Assembly: GCA_028281525.1 (NCBI GenBank)
Contig: JANQJR010000038.1
Location: 1 to 60,692 of the forward strand
Reading direction: 5' to 3'
DNA: 60,692 nucleotides
Origin: Magnetovibrio sp.
GTDB taxonomy: Bacteria > Pseudomonadota > Alphaproteobacteria > Rhodospirillales > Magnetovibrionaceae
Position 1 is the stretch's first letter. Every line of letters begins with the position of its first letter. This document shows positions 16,423 to 25,480 of the stretch, piece after piece. The translations under genes and the position numbers were made by a program. The notes below the pieces were generated by a model that was not told the DNA's origin, ran no database searches, and was given only the letters and a program-made list of their open reading frames with translations.

Positions 16423-19302
16423 TCACACCGTGACACTGTTCACCGTATGGGCCAGGGAACGCACCAACTCATCCCGGTCGGACTTCGCAACGTAGTCGTT
16501 GAAACCCACCTCGCGGCCCTTTTCGAAGTCGCTGTCGGTGGCGTGCGCCGACAAGGCGACCATCGGGGTTTCGCCCCAGCGCGGGTCGCGGCGGACCTCC
16601 TCGGCAAAGGCGAAGCCGTCCATTTCCGGCATTTCGATATCGCTTATGATGACGTCGAAATTGGAGCCACGATCACGCATGCGCAACGCTTCGTTCGCGG
16701 AATCCGCCGTGGTGACGCTGAAGCCCGCAACCGACAGAATGGGCGCCAAGAGGTTGCGGAAGAACGGACTGTCATCGACCAACAGAGCGCTCTTGCCCGC
16801 AATCAAGCCGACCGCATCCTCTTCGGACCCGCCGAACCAGTCTGGGAAAGCTTTGGTCAAGTAATATCCTGCATCGATCACATCCGTGGCGCGTCCGTCG
16901 ATCACGGCAGAGCCGATCAGACCGGAGCGGTCGGCGGTGATTTCCACCTTCAAGCGGTCTTCGACGATATCGACGATTTCATCGACCACCAAGCCCATGG
17001 AGCGTTCGCGCTCCGTGAACACCAGAACCGCCTGGCGGCCATCATTCTTCCATTGATGGCTGTCATCGAACGGAATCAGCGGCATCAACTGGCCACGATA
17101 CTGAACCATGCGCTCACCGTGAGAAACCTCCACGTCGGCCATATCGATTTCTTCCAAGCGTGCGACCAATGCCAGCGGAACGGCTTTGAGCTCTTCCCCG
17201 CCGGCGCGGAAAATGAGCATCGAAACCATTTCCTCGCCCGTGGAGCCGATGGCTTCCTCGGCACCGGCTTCGGCGTCGGGCTGGCTGCCGACATCGCCGG
17301 TGGACGCCGCGATTCCGTTGGGATCCAAGATCATGATCACCGAGCCGTCACCCAGAATGGTGTTGCCCGAATACACCGAGATGTCGCGCAGCACCGGCGA
17401 GGTCGGCTTGACCACGATTTCCTCGGTATCGAACACGCGGTCCACAATGATGCCGAAGCTGTAGGTGCCCACTTGCGCAACGATGATGAAGGTTTCATCG
17501 GCGATGTCTTTGCTGCCGCCGGTGGACAGCTTCAACAGATCGCCCAGATGGACCAACGGCAACAAGCGGTTGCGCAGGCGCAGAACCGGGCTTTCGTTGA
17601 TGACTTCAACCGAATATTCGGAACGCGCCGACGCACGCACCAATTCGAGGACGCTGATCTGCGGAATGGCGAATTTTTCGCCGCAGCTTTCCACGATCAA
17701 TGCGGCAACGATGGCCAGCGTCAGTGGAATTTTGATGGTAAAGGTCGAGCCCCGGCCCTCGACGGACTTGAGTTCGATGGTGCCGCCGATTTTTTCGATG
17801 TTGGTGCGCACCACGTCCATGCCGACGCCACGTCCCGACACGCTGGTGACCTTTTCAGCGGTGGAGAAACCGGCTTTGAAGATGTACTGCTGAATCTGCT
17901 GATCGGTCAGCGATTCCAACTCGGCTTCGCTCAACAGGCCGTTGTCGAGGCATTTTTGCTTAATTTTGTCCATCGGCAACCCTTTGCCATCATCTTGGAT
18001 ATCGATGATGATGTGGCCGCCTTCATGATAGGCGTTCAGCGTGATCACGCCGGTTTCCGGCTTACCGGCGGCCAACCGGCCTTCCGGGACTTCCAGACCG
18101 TGGTCGGCGGAATTGCGCACCATGTGGGTCAGCGGGTCCTTAATCAGGTCGAGAACCTGACGGTCCAGCTCCGTTTCCGCACCTAGCATCTGCAGATCGA
18201 TCTTCTTGCCCGTTTCAATGGACAAATCGCGCACGATACGCGGCAGTTTCGACCATGCGTTGCCGATGGGCTGCATGCGGGTTTTCATCACGCCTTCTTG
18301 GAGATCGGTGGTGATGTGGCTCAAGCGTTGAATGGGAACGGTGAATTCACTGTCTTCGTGGCCGCGCACCATCTGCAGAAGCTGGTTGCGGGTCAGCACC
18401 ATTTCAGAGACCAGCGTCATCAAGTTTTCCAACACGTCGACGTTGACGCGCAACGACGCAGACACGCCGCCACCGCCGCCTTCGGCCTTGGCCGGTGGCG
18501 CTTTGGCGGTTTCTTTCTTTGCCGCAGGCGTCTTTTCTTCGGCCTTGGCGGGCACAGGCGCAGCTTCTGGGGTGGGCTCCGGCTCCGGTGCCGCTTCGGG
18601 TTCGGCTTCGGCGGCTGTCGCCTCCATGGCAGCATTCGCGGCAACTTCCGCGGCGGCTGCCTCTTCGGCAGAAACCTCAGCTCCACCACCGGTGGCCTCT
18701 TCATATTCCGCCAGCAGTTCGGCGGCGATGGGGAAGCCTTCATCCGACGTTGTGGGGCCGGATTTATCCGCCGTGGCCTCTTCGTATTCGGCCAACAGCT
18801 CTGCGGCGATGGGGAAGCCCTCGTCCGACGTGGCCGGGCCTTCGGCGGCGGGCGCGGCCTCTTGCGCAACAGGTTCCGATGCAGGCGCGGGGGCTTCTGC
18901 AGCAGATGCCGCACCGCCCGGGCTTTCACCGGCGGCCAGGGCGTTGAGCTTTGCGATCAAATCACTATCGTCACCTTCCGGCTCGGAGCCGGTTTCGGCC
19001 AGGTCTTCGACCAGATTGCGAATGGTGTCGATGCAGGTCAGAACCAGGGACACGCCTTCGGGCGTCACTGGAATCGCACCATCACGATATTGGTCCAAGA
19101 CGTTTTCACCGGCGTGCGCCACCGATTCCAGACGGGGAAGGCCCAAGAACCCACACGTGCCTTTGACGGTGTGAACCAGACGGAAGATGTTGCCTAGGAT
19201 CTCTTCGTTTTGTGGGTCCTTTTCGAATTCCACAAGTTGCATATCGACCTCGTTAATGCTTTCCGAGGTCTCCGTAATAAATTCACTTAACAGATCGTCC
19301 AT
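16423..19302 (-). CDS. cheA: Hybrid chemotaxis histidine kinase CheA with CheW-like and receiver domains
   Basis: A 959-residue multi-domain CheA: HPt domain (1-110) with phospho-His in LVHTVKGTCGFLG; an Ala/Glu/Pro-rich linker (about 120-285) containing a 27-residue tandem repeat; dimerisation domain (VNVDVLENLMTLVSEMVLTR); HATPase domain (HMVRNSADHGLE, QDDGKGLPMD, GRGVGMDVVRTN); P5 CheW-like domain; a second CheW-like module (about 690-815, MVSMLIFRAGGEELKAVPL); and a C-terminal receiver (about 835-959, DVIISDIEMPEMDG). No free cheW lies nearby, so coupling may be built in. The ATG at 19302 begins MDDLLSEFITET; an in-frame GTG-type extension to 19341 has no support. Confidence 0.95.
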   Translation of the reverse strand: MDDLLSEFITETSESINEVDMQLVEFEKDPQNEEILGNIFRLVHTVKGTCGFLGLPRLESVAHAGENVLDQYRDGAIPVTPEGVSLVLTCIDTIRNLVEDLAETGSEPEGDDSDLIAKLNALAAGESPGGAASAAEAPAPASEPVAQEAAPAAEGPATSDEGFPIAAELLAEYEEATADKSGPTTSDEGFPIAAELLAEYEEATGGGAEVSAEEAAAAEVAANAAMEATAAEAEPEAAPEPEPTPEAAPVPAKAEEKTPAAKKETAKAPPAKAEGGGGGVSASLRVNVDVLENLMTLVSEMVLTRNQLLQMVRGHEDSEFTVPIQRLSHITTDLQEGVMKTRMQPIGNAWSKLPRIVRDLSIETGKKIDLQMLGAETELDRQVLDLIKDPLTHMVRNSADHGLEVPEGRLAAGKPETGVITLNAYHEGGHIIIDIQDDGKGLPMDKIKQKCLDNGLLSEAELESLTDQQIQQYIFKAGFSTAEKVTSVSGRGVGMDVVRTNIEKIGGTIELKSVEGRGSTFTIKIPLTLAIVAALIVESCGEKFAIPQISVLELVRASARSEYSVEVINESPVLRLRNRLLPLVHLGDLLKLSTGGSKDIADETFIIVAQVGTYSFGIIVDRVFDTEEIVVKPTSPVLRDISVYSGNTILGDGSVIMILDPNGIAASTGDVGSQPDAEAGAEEAIGSTGEEMVSMLIFRAGGEELKAVPLALVARLEEIDMADVEVSHGERMVQYRGQLMPLIPFDDSHQWKNDGRQAVLVFTERERSMGLVVDEIVDIVEDRLKVEITADRSGLIGSAVIDGRATDVIDAGYYLTKAFPDWFGGSEEDAVGLIAGKSALLVDDSPFFRNLLAPILSVAGFSVTTADSANEALRMRDRGSNFDVIISDIEMPEMDGFAFAEEVRRDPRWGETPMVALSAHATDSDFEKGREVGFNDYVAKSDRDELVRSLAHTVNSVTV
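18692..18840 (-). repeat. Tandem duplication (81-bp period) in the cheA linker
   Basis: Two copies start at 18692 and 18773. Both encode the identical peptide TSDEGFPIAAELLAEYEEAT; the roughly eight base differences over the first 60 bp are all synonymous. The peptide is preserved while the DNA has drifted, suggesting selection on an amphipathic-helix motif in the P1-P3 linker. Confidence 0.85.
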
Positions 19303-19477
19303 GACTCGATCCCCAATCCACAAAGAACACACGCATAACAATGTATGTTACACGATTATCTTTCTAATGTGACCCCCACTTCCCAATATTCAAGATATTA
19401 ACGCCCGAATTCGTATGATCCAATTTTTTTTCAAGGACTTCGCACCTCAAACGTTGGAATTTCCGCATTTTTCCGGC

Positions 19478-20104
19478 TCAAAGCAGCGCCGCGAGGCGAA
19501 TTTCGCCGGCTTGATCGGCCACGACCTCCATTTCCGCCCCCAGTGCCTGGGCCAAAATCGCCGTGAAATGGCCGTGAACCGTGCGCGCTGTGAGCACATC
19601 CACGTCCGCATCGGCACTCAAAGCCCCCTCCACGCCGGGGCGCAAGCCCGCACTGTCGCCACCCGCCGCCACGGCGAAGCCCAACCGCCCGCCGATGTCG
19701 GTGACGTCAACGCGCAAAACCCCGCCGCGCGGCAGGGATTCAGAGCCGATGAGACACAAGTTCAACAACAGTTTCGCCGCCATCAGATTGATGCGTATGT
19801 TGTCCGCACTCCACACCAGCGACAAACGCCCGCCTTCCAGGAAATCATGAACCAAATCCCGGATGTCGTCGGTGGTGATGGTGTCGTCCTCACCGCCACC
19901 CAAGCCAAAAGCGACGCGTAAAAACGCCAGACGGTGGGCGGATTGCTTAGCGCTCATGGCAATGACTTTCAGCGCTTCGCCATCGCCAACGACACCGTCC
20001 TCGGCAAGCAGCTCCGCACCGGTGCTGAGCGCGCTGATTCCGCCCGCCAGATCGTGACATACGCGCGAGACCAGAAGTTGGGCCACCTTATGATCGATAT
20101 TCAT
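19478..20104 (-). CDS. chpT: Histidine phosphotransferase ChpT
   Basis: A 208-residue protein with a DHp-like helical hairpin (residues about 8-80), phospho-His in LLVSRVCHDLAGGISALSTG, followed by a degenerate HATPase-like fold (about 85-208) without the G-boxes. This matches ChpT, which relays phosphate from CckA to CtrA and CpdR. The ATG at 20104 (MNIDHKVAQLL) matches the family start; the open frame upstream would add 82 unrelated residues. It is divergent from the formate dehydrogenase genes and 6 kb from ctrA. Confidence 0.88.
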   Translation of the reverse strand: MNIDHKVAQLLVSRVCHDLAGGISALSTGAELLAEDGVVGDGEALKVIAMSAKQSAHRLAFLRVAFGLGGGEDDTITTDDIRDLVHDFLEGGRLSLVWSADNIRINLMAAKLLLNLCLIGSESLPRGGVLRVDVTDIGGRLGFAVAAGGDSAGLRPGVEGALSADADVDVLTARTVHGHFTAILAQALGAEMEVVADQAGEIRLAALL

Positions 20105-20180
20105 GATTTTTGTCCCGGCAGGTCTTATATTCTTTAATATTGACTGGGACTTAAGCAAGCCGCAAGGGACGTTGTGACGG

Positions 20181-21746
20181 ATGGGGCAAAAACGCAAAAA
20201 TAGATCGGCCCGCCCCTTTCCCAAGGGTCGCCAGCCTAAGACGGAAGACATGGCCGCCGTCACGGCTTTGCTCGGCGACGTGCCACCCGGCCGGGGCGAG
20301 TTGATCGAACATCTGCACACCCTGAACGATGCGCACGGCAGTTTAAGCACCGGACATCTGGCGGCGCTGGCCCAGGTTTTGAAACTGGCGCAAATCGATG
20401 TTTATGAGACTGCGACGTTTTATGCCCATTTCCACACCTTGGGCGAAGACGAAACCCCACCCCCGCCCGTAACGCTTAGAATCTGCGATGGCCCAGCCTG
20501 CCGGATGGCTAGCGCGAAGGCTCTGTTCACGGACGCCCTCGATCGGTTCACGGATCAGGTCCGGGTTGTCCCCGCGCCGTGCCAAGGGGCTTGCGACACG
20601 CCGCCGTCAGCCATCCTCGGCAAACGGCGTATCGCGCCGCTGCGCCTTGAAAATCTGGTCGTCGATGACACCGCCCCCAATCCTTTGCCCGCCATTGCCC
20701 CGGTCGAGATAAACCCCAAGGCCGGTCTGCGTGAAGAGTTGGAGATCGCAAATCTCCGCGGCCTCGGCGGCGCGGGCTTTCCAGTGGCCAAGAAGTGGAC
20801 GTTTTTCGACGGCGCGAAAAAACCGCGCGTACTGGTGGTCAACGCCGATGAAGGCGAGCCCGGCACCTTCAAGGACCGCTATCTGTTGGAGACAGCGCCC
20901 GAAAAGGTGCTCAACGGCATGATGCTCGCGGCCCACGCCTTGGAGGTGGACGACATCTTTTTCTACTTGCGCGACGAATACGCGCACCTGCACGCAGCAC
21001 TTGCCCCGGCCTTAAGGGACATGGGCGTGATCCTCCGGCGTGGCGCGGGCGCCTATGTGTGCGGGGAGGAAACGGCGCTCTTGAACAGTCTGGAAGGCAA
21101 GCGCGGCCAGCCACGCAACCGCCCCCCCTACCCGGCGCAATCCGGCTACAAGCGCCGCCCGACCATCACCCATAATGTCGAAACGCTCTATTGGATCGCC
21201 GATATCGCTGAGCGCGGCGGCCAAACATACGTGGACGAAGGCCGCCCCCGGTTCTTTTCCGTGTCAGGCCGGGTGAAGGCGCCCGGTGTTTATCGCGCAC
21301 CCTCCACCGCCACTGTCATGGACTTGATCGAAATGGCGGGCGGCATGACGGCCGGACACGCGTTGAAAGCCTTCCTGCCCGGCGGTGCGTCGGGCGGCAT
21401 CTTCCCCGCCCGGCTCAAAGACAAGGCCATGGACTTCGGCGTGTTCGAGGAATATGGCGGGTTCGTCGGCTCCGGCGCACTGACGGTGCTCTCAGACCAA
21501 GACGACCTTTGGGCCGTGGCCAAAAACCTCATGGAATTTTTTGCCGACGAAAGCTGTGGCAAGTGCACACCATGCCGGGTGGGCACGGAAAAAATGCTGG
21601 GCCTGATCGACGACGCCCAGACGCATGCGGATTTGATCCAAGACCTTTCCACCACCATGCAAGACGCCTCCATCTGCGGATTGGGCCAAGCCGCACCCAA
21701 CCCGGTGCTGTGTCTGTTGCAACACTTCGGAGAGGATGATTTATGA
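20181..21746 (+). CDS. NAD-dependent formate dehydrogenase, fused gamma-beta (FdsG-FdsB/NuoE-NuoF-like) subunit
   Basis: A 521-residue diaphorase subunit. Residues about 20-150 form a NuoE-like [2Fe-2S] thioredoxin fold with the Cys pairs CDGPAC and CQGAC; residues about 175-521 are NuoF-like, with the FMN/NADH site (GLGGAGFPVAKKW, NADEGEPGTFKDR, GAGAYVCGEETALL) and the [4Fe-4S] Cys set ESCGKCTPCRVGTEKM plus SICGLG. It passes electrons from the molybdenum subunit to NAD+. FdsG and FdsB are usually separate genes; the fusion is known in some formate dehydrogenases. The next gene overlaps its stop by 4 bp. Confidence 0.93.
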   Translation: MGQKRKNRSARPFPKGRQPKTEDMAAVTALLGDVPPGRGELIEHLHTLNDAHGSLSTGHLAALAQVLKLAQIDVYETATFYAHFHTLGEDETPPPPVTLRICDGPACRMASAKALFTDALDRFTDQVRVVPAPCQGACDTPPSAILGKRRIAPLRLENLVVDDTAPNPLPAIAPVEINPKAGLREELEIANLRGLGGAGFPVAKKWTFFDGAKKPRVLVVNADEGEPGTFKDRYLLETAPEKVLNGMMLAAHALEVDDIFFYLRDEYAHLHAALAPALRDMGVILRRGAGAYVCGEETALLNSLEGKRGQPRNRPPYPAQSGYKRRPTITHNVETLYWIADIAERGGQTYVDEGRPRFFSVSGRVKAPGVYRAPSTATVMDLIEMAGGMTAGHALKAFLPGGASGGIFPARLKDKAMDFGVFEEYGGFVGSGALTVLSDQDDLWAVAKNLMEFFADESCGKCTPCRVGTEKMLGLIDDAQTHADLIQDLSTTMQDASICGLGQAAPNPVLCLLQHFGEDDL

Positions 21747-24502
21747 GCAAATCCATCCCCTTTTTCATCGACGGACAGGCGGTGGTAGCGCGGCCCGGCG
21801 AAACCATTCGCAAGTGCGCGGCGCGTCTTGGCATCGACATTCCGGCGATGTGTTCCGGCATCAATCAATACTACCGCCCCGACGGCAGTTGCCGCTTGTG
21901 TATGGTGGAAGTGGAAGGCGAACGTACGCTAAGCCCGAGTTGCAAACGCAAACCTGAAGAGGGGATGAAGGTCTCCATCACCTCGAAACGCGCCGAAGCC
22001 GCACGCCGGGGGGTGATGGAGTTGCTGTTGTGCGACCGTCCGGATTTCACCGACACCCCTTATCAACCCGCAGACCGCTTTCGCGACCTGGCAAACGCCA
22101 TGGGCGTGCACACCAGCCGCTTCGCGCCCATGGCGCAGCAACCTGAACCGGACGCCAGCCACCCGGCCATCAACGTCGATATGGCGAAGTGCATCCTGTG
22201 CACCAATTGCGTACGCGCGTGCCGGGAGGTGCAGACCAACGGGGTGATCGGCATCGCCGGACGGGGGGAGCAATCGCGCATCGTCTTCGACCAGGGCGAC
22301 GCGCTGGGCTTCAGCACATGCGTCGCCTGCGGCGAATGCGTGCAGGCATGCCCCACCGGCGCACTACTGCCCAAGGGTATCAGCGACCACAAGGTCGAGA
22401 CGGAAGCGGTTTCATCGCTCTGTCCCTACTGCGGGGTCGGTTGCCAAGTGCGCTATCACATCGGCGGAAAGGTGGGAGAAGGACACATTCTCTACGCCGA
22501 CGGACGCGACGGTCCAGCCAACAAAAACCGGCTGTGCGTCAAGGGCCGCTTTGGGTTTGACTACGTCCGCCACCCCGACCGCCTGACCAAACCGTTGATC
22601 CGCATTGATGGCGCGCCCAAGGACCCGTCCATCCTGGACGGTGGCGCGGATCCGGAAAAGATCATGGCGCAGTTCCGCGAAGTCACCTGGGACGAAGCTT
22701 TGGACCACGCAGCGGCGTGTCTGGAAATCACCCACGAAACCTACGGCGGCGACGCATTGGCCGGGTTCGGTTCCGCCAAAGGTTCCAACGAAGAAGCCTA
22801 CCTGTTCCAAAAGCTGATCCGCACCGCGTTCAAGACCAACAATGTGGACCACTGCACGCGGCTCTGCCACGCATCCTCTGTCGCGGCGTTGATGGAAGGC
22901 ATCGGCTCCGGCGCGGTCACCGCGCCCTTCACGGACGCGGAGATCGCGGACGTGATCATTGTCATCGGCGCACGCCCGTCCCAGAACCACCCCGTCGCCT
23001 CGACGTTTTTCAAGAAAGCCAAACGCCGGGGGACAAAGCTGATCGTCATGGACCCACGCGGTCAAGCGCTCACCCGCCATGCGGATCACATGGTCCAATT
23101 CACGCCCGGCGCGGACGTGGCGTTGCTCAACGCCATGCTTCATGTGGTTGTGACCGAGGACTTGGTGGACCGCGATTACGTGGACCGCTTCGTCGATGGC
23201 TATGACGATTTCGCCCAACACATTCAAGCCTATCCGCCGGAGGAGATGGCGCGGCTCTGCGGCATCGACGCCGAAACCATCCGCACCGTCGCGCGCGCTT
23301 TCGCCCAAGCGGATCGCGCCATGATCTTTTGGGGCATGGGAATTTCCCAACATGTGCACGGCACCGACAATGCCCGCTGCCTGATCGCGCTGGCGCTGTT
23401 GACCGGCAATGTCGGCAAACCCGGCACCGGCCTGCACCCGCTGCGCGGCCAAAACAACGTGCAGGGCGCGTCGGACGCAGGCCTGATTCCCATGGTGCTG
23501 CCGGATTACACGCCCGTCGGGGACGATCACGGTCGGCGGCGGTTCGAGGCGGAATGGAAAACCGCCTTGCCGTCAAAACCGGGGCTGACGGTGGTGGAAA
23601 TCATGCATGCCGCCCTCGCCCAAGACATTCGCGCCATGTACATCTGCGGCGAAAACCCGGCCATGTCGGACCCGGATTTGAACAAGACGCGGCGCGCCTT
23701 GGCGACGTTGGAGCATCTGGTGGTCCAAGATATCTTCATGACCGAAACCGCCGCACTCGCCGACGTGATCCTGCCCGCCAGCAGTTTTTTTGAGAAGACC
23801 GGCACCTTCACCAACACCAACAGACAGGTGCAACTGGGCCGCAAGGTGGTGGAACCCCCCGGCGATGCGCAGGAGGACCTCTGGATCATCACCCAGATCG
23901 CCCGGCGCCTGGGGCTCGACTGGCACTATGAAAACGAAGTTCAGGTCTTTGAAGAAATGCGCCGCCTGATGCCGTCGCACGCCGGCATCAGCTATATCCG
24001 GCTCAAACGCGAAGACAGTGTGACCTATCCTTGCGCAGACGAAGATCAACCGGGCCAAGCCGTCCTGTTCGGCGACGGGTTCCCCACGCTCAGCGGCAAA
24101 GCCAAACTGGTTCCCGCGATCCCCGGCCCGCCCGACGAGGAGACGGATACAGCCTATCCTTTTGTGCTGACCACCGGACGCATGCTGGAGCATTGGCACA
24201 CCGGTGCGATGACGCGCCGCGCCTCAGTTTTGGATGCGATCGAACCCGCACCGGTCATCGCGCTTCATCCCCTGGAATTGGCGCGGCTGAACATCAATGC
24301 CGGCGACAGCGTCAAACTCACCAGCCGGCGCGGCGCATTGACGGCGGAGACGCGTGCGGACACCGACGTGCCCGAAGGCGTCGTGTTCCTGCCGTTCGCG
24401 TTTCATGAAGCGGCGGCGAACCTGCTGACCAATCCGGCGCTGGATCCATTCGGCAAAATCGCGGAACTCAAATACTGCGCGGTGAAAGTGGAAAAGGTAT
24501 AA
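21743..24502 (+). CDS. NAD-dependent formate dehydrogenase, molybdopterin alpha subunit
   Basis: A 919-residue catalytic subunit: N-terminal [2Fe-2S] ferredoxin domain (Cys in CSGINQYYRPDGSCRLC), NuoG-like His/Cys cluster region, two [4Fe-4S] ferredoxin motifs (CILCTNCVRAC, CVACGECVQAC), the bis-MGD domain starting SSLCPYCGVGCQV, and the active-site Cys with the following His in RLCHASSVAAL (about residue 375), i.e. the Cys rather than selenocysteine type. It oxidises formate to CO2. ATGA overlap with the beta subunit shows translational coupling. No FdhD-type sulfurtransferase gene is in the window. Confidence 0.95.
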   Translation: MSKSIPFFIDGQAVVARPGETIRKCAARLGIDIPAMCSGINQYYRPDGSCRLCMVEVEGERTLSPSCKRKPEEGMKVSITSKRAEAARRGVMELLLCDRPDFTDTPYQPADRFRDLANAMGVHTSRFAPMAQQPEPDASHPAINVDMAKCILCTNCVRACREVQTNGVIGIAGRGEQSRIVFDQGDALGFSTCVACGECVQACPTGALLPKGISDHKVETEAVSSLCPYCGVGCQVRYHIGGKVGEGHILYADGRDGPANKNRLCVKGRFGFDYVRHPDRLTKPLIRIDGAPKDPSILDGGADPEKIMAQFREVTWDEALDHAAACLEITHETYGGDALAGFGSAKGSNEEAYLFQKLIRTAFKTNNVDHCTRLCHASSVAALMEGIGSGAVTAPFTDAEIADVIIVIGARPSQNHPVASTFFKKAKRRGTKLIVMDPRGQALTRHADHMVQFTPGADVALLNAMLHVVVTEDLVDRDYVDRFVDGYDDFAQHIQAYPPEEMARLCGIDAETIRTVARAFAQADRAMIFWGMGISQHVHGTDNARCLIALALLTGNVGKPGTGLHPLRGQNNVQGASDAGLIPMVLPDYTPVGDDHGRRRFEAEWKTALPSKPGLTVVEIMHAALAQDIRAMYICGENPAMSDPDLNKTRRALATLEHLVVQDIFMTETAALADVILPASSFFEKTGTFTNTNRQVQLGRKVVEPPGDAQEDLWIITQIARRLGLDWHYENEVQVFEEMRRLMPSHAGISYIRLKREDSVTYPCADEDQPGQAVLFGDGFPTLSGKAKLVPAIPGPPDEETDTAYPFVLTTGRMLEHWHTGAMTRRASVLDAIEPAPVIALHPLELARLNINAGDSVKLTSRRGALTAETRADTDVPEGVVFLPFAFHEAAANLLTNPALDPFGKIAELKYCAVKVEKV

Positions 24503-24519
24503 GGCCCAGTCCTTAGACG

Positions 24520-24903
24520 TCAGGCGTCACTGCCTGGGTCTTTCAGCAATTTTGCGAAAGCTTTCGCTTCCGCCGTAACGCTCGCGGCAGCCTTGGTTTC
24601 CATATCGTGATAGCGCTGGATCACATCCAACCCCAAATCCGTGACTTCGGCCCCACCCCCGCCTTTACCGCCGGTGGACGTAATCACCAGATCGGACGTG
24701 AAGCAGCGGTTCATGGTGTCCACCAACAGCCATGCGCGGCGATAGCTCATGCCCATCTCCCGCGCCGCACCGGAAATCGAACCGTGCTTTGCGATGGCCT
24801 GGAGCAATTCGACCTTGCCGGGACCGAGCGCCGTCGCCGCGCCGATCAGAATGCGCACACGGGGCTGTTTCGGATTTTTACGCTTCGGCGGCCGCTTCGA
24901 CAT
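24520..24903 (-). CDS. ModE-type molybdate/tungstate-responsive regulator lacking the TOBE domain
   Basis: A 127-residue LysR-like winged helix of the ModE N-terminal family: KVELLQAIAKHGSISGAARE, then MGMSYRRAWLLVDTMNRCF and a Gly-rich GGKGGGGAEVTD wing. ModE represses molybdate uptake or activates molybdoenzyme genes; the C-terminal molybdate-binding Mop/TOBE domain is missing, so metal sensing, if any, must come from elsewhere. It starts 14 bp after the 99-aa gene and ends 17 bp from fdh, making it the last gene of the aldehyde oxidoreductase operon and convergent with the formate dehydrogenase. Confidence 0.88.
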   Translation of the reverse strand: MSKRPPKRKNPKQPRVRILIGAATALGPGKVELLQAIAKHGSISGAAREMGMSYRRAWLLVDTMNRCFTSDLVITSTGGKGGGGAEVTDLGLDVIQRYHDMETKAAASVTAEAKAFAKLLKDPGSDA

Positions 24904-24917
24904 ACAGCGACGATACC

Positions 24918-25217
24918 TCAGCCGCCGCCCCGATGGAAATAGCGTTCGAACCGCGCCACGGCTTCCTCGGCCTCCTCATCGCTGTAACCGTCAAGTTCCA
25001 ACGTCACGTCGGCGCGGGGCACGGAAAAACCGCCCAGCGCGAAGTTATCCTGCGCTTCGAAGGTGATGGCGAAAGTCCGCCCCCCCGCCGCCAAAACCGC
25101 CTGACGGCCATCCCAACTGTAAGCCTCGCTGTTCAGCGCACGCGGCAGCGTCGCCAGAAACATTTTCTCGGTGAGCGCCATGGTTTTGGTGATTTTCATC
25201 CACCCACCCGCACTCAT
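24918..25217 (-). CDS. Conserved 99-residue protein of the aldehyde oxidoreductase operon
   Basis: I do not recognise a named family. The product has a hydrophobic MALTEKMFLATLPRALNSEA start, a beta-rich middle (GRTFAITFEAQDN, RADVTLELDGYS) and an acidic helix EEAEEAVARFERYFHRGGG. Its ATG overlaps the stop of the MoaD-like gene (ATGA, 25214-25217), so it is translationally coupled to a cofactor gene and probably serves maturation or assembly of the tungsten enzyme; this is inferred from position only. Confidence 0.7.
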   Translation of the reverse strand: MSAGGWMKITKTMALTEKMFLATLPRALNSEAYSWDGRQAVLAAGGRTFAITFEAQDNFALGGFSVPRADVTLELDGYSDEEAEEAVARFERYFHRGGG

Positions 25218-25465
25218 CCGCCCGCCACGGGCGGCCAGATGGCCAGGGCTTGGCCTTCGGATAGGGTTTTGTTGTCCCGCTCACTGGGGGCAACATAAAC
25301 CCCGTCCACCAGCACCAGATGGCAGTGTTCGGCCGGCAGGCTGAGGCTGTGGATCACGTCTTGGACGCTGGCGCCGTCGGAAACCTCGATATCGATCTGG
25401 TTTTTTACCGCGCCTTCGGGCAAGTATTTACCCAACAGGGCGAACAGCTTGATGGTGATCTTCAA
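25214..25465 (-). CDS. MoaD/ThiS-family sulfur carrier of the aldehyde oxidoreductase operon
   Basis: An 83-residue ubiquitin-fold protein: KITIKLFALLGKYLP at the start and the essential C-terminal GG (IWPPVAGG), which is thiocarboxylated to deliver sulfur during pterin cofactor synthesis. Location inside the aor operon suggests a dedicated role in making the tungstopterin. The start is TTG (complement of 25463-25465), with GGAA upstream; aorC ends 15 bp before. It corresponds to AorD in the Aromatoleum arrangement. Confidence 0.85.
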   Translation of the reverse strand: MKITIKLFALLGKYLPEGAVKNQIDIEVSDGASVQDVIHSLSLPAEHCHLVLVDGVYVAPSERDNKTLSEGQALAIWPPVAGG

Positions 25466-25480
25466 GGGCAGAGTTCCGTG

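Noticed and set aside
24503-24545. GGCCCAG...CTGGGTC inverted repeat between fdh and modE as a bidirectional terminator
   Set aside because: Stem is short with a G-U pair and a long loop, overlaps the modE end and lacks clear T-runs; too weak to list.
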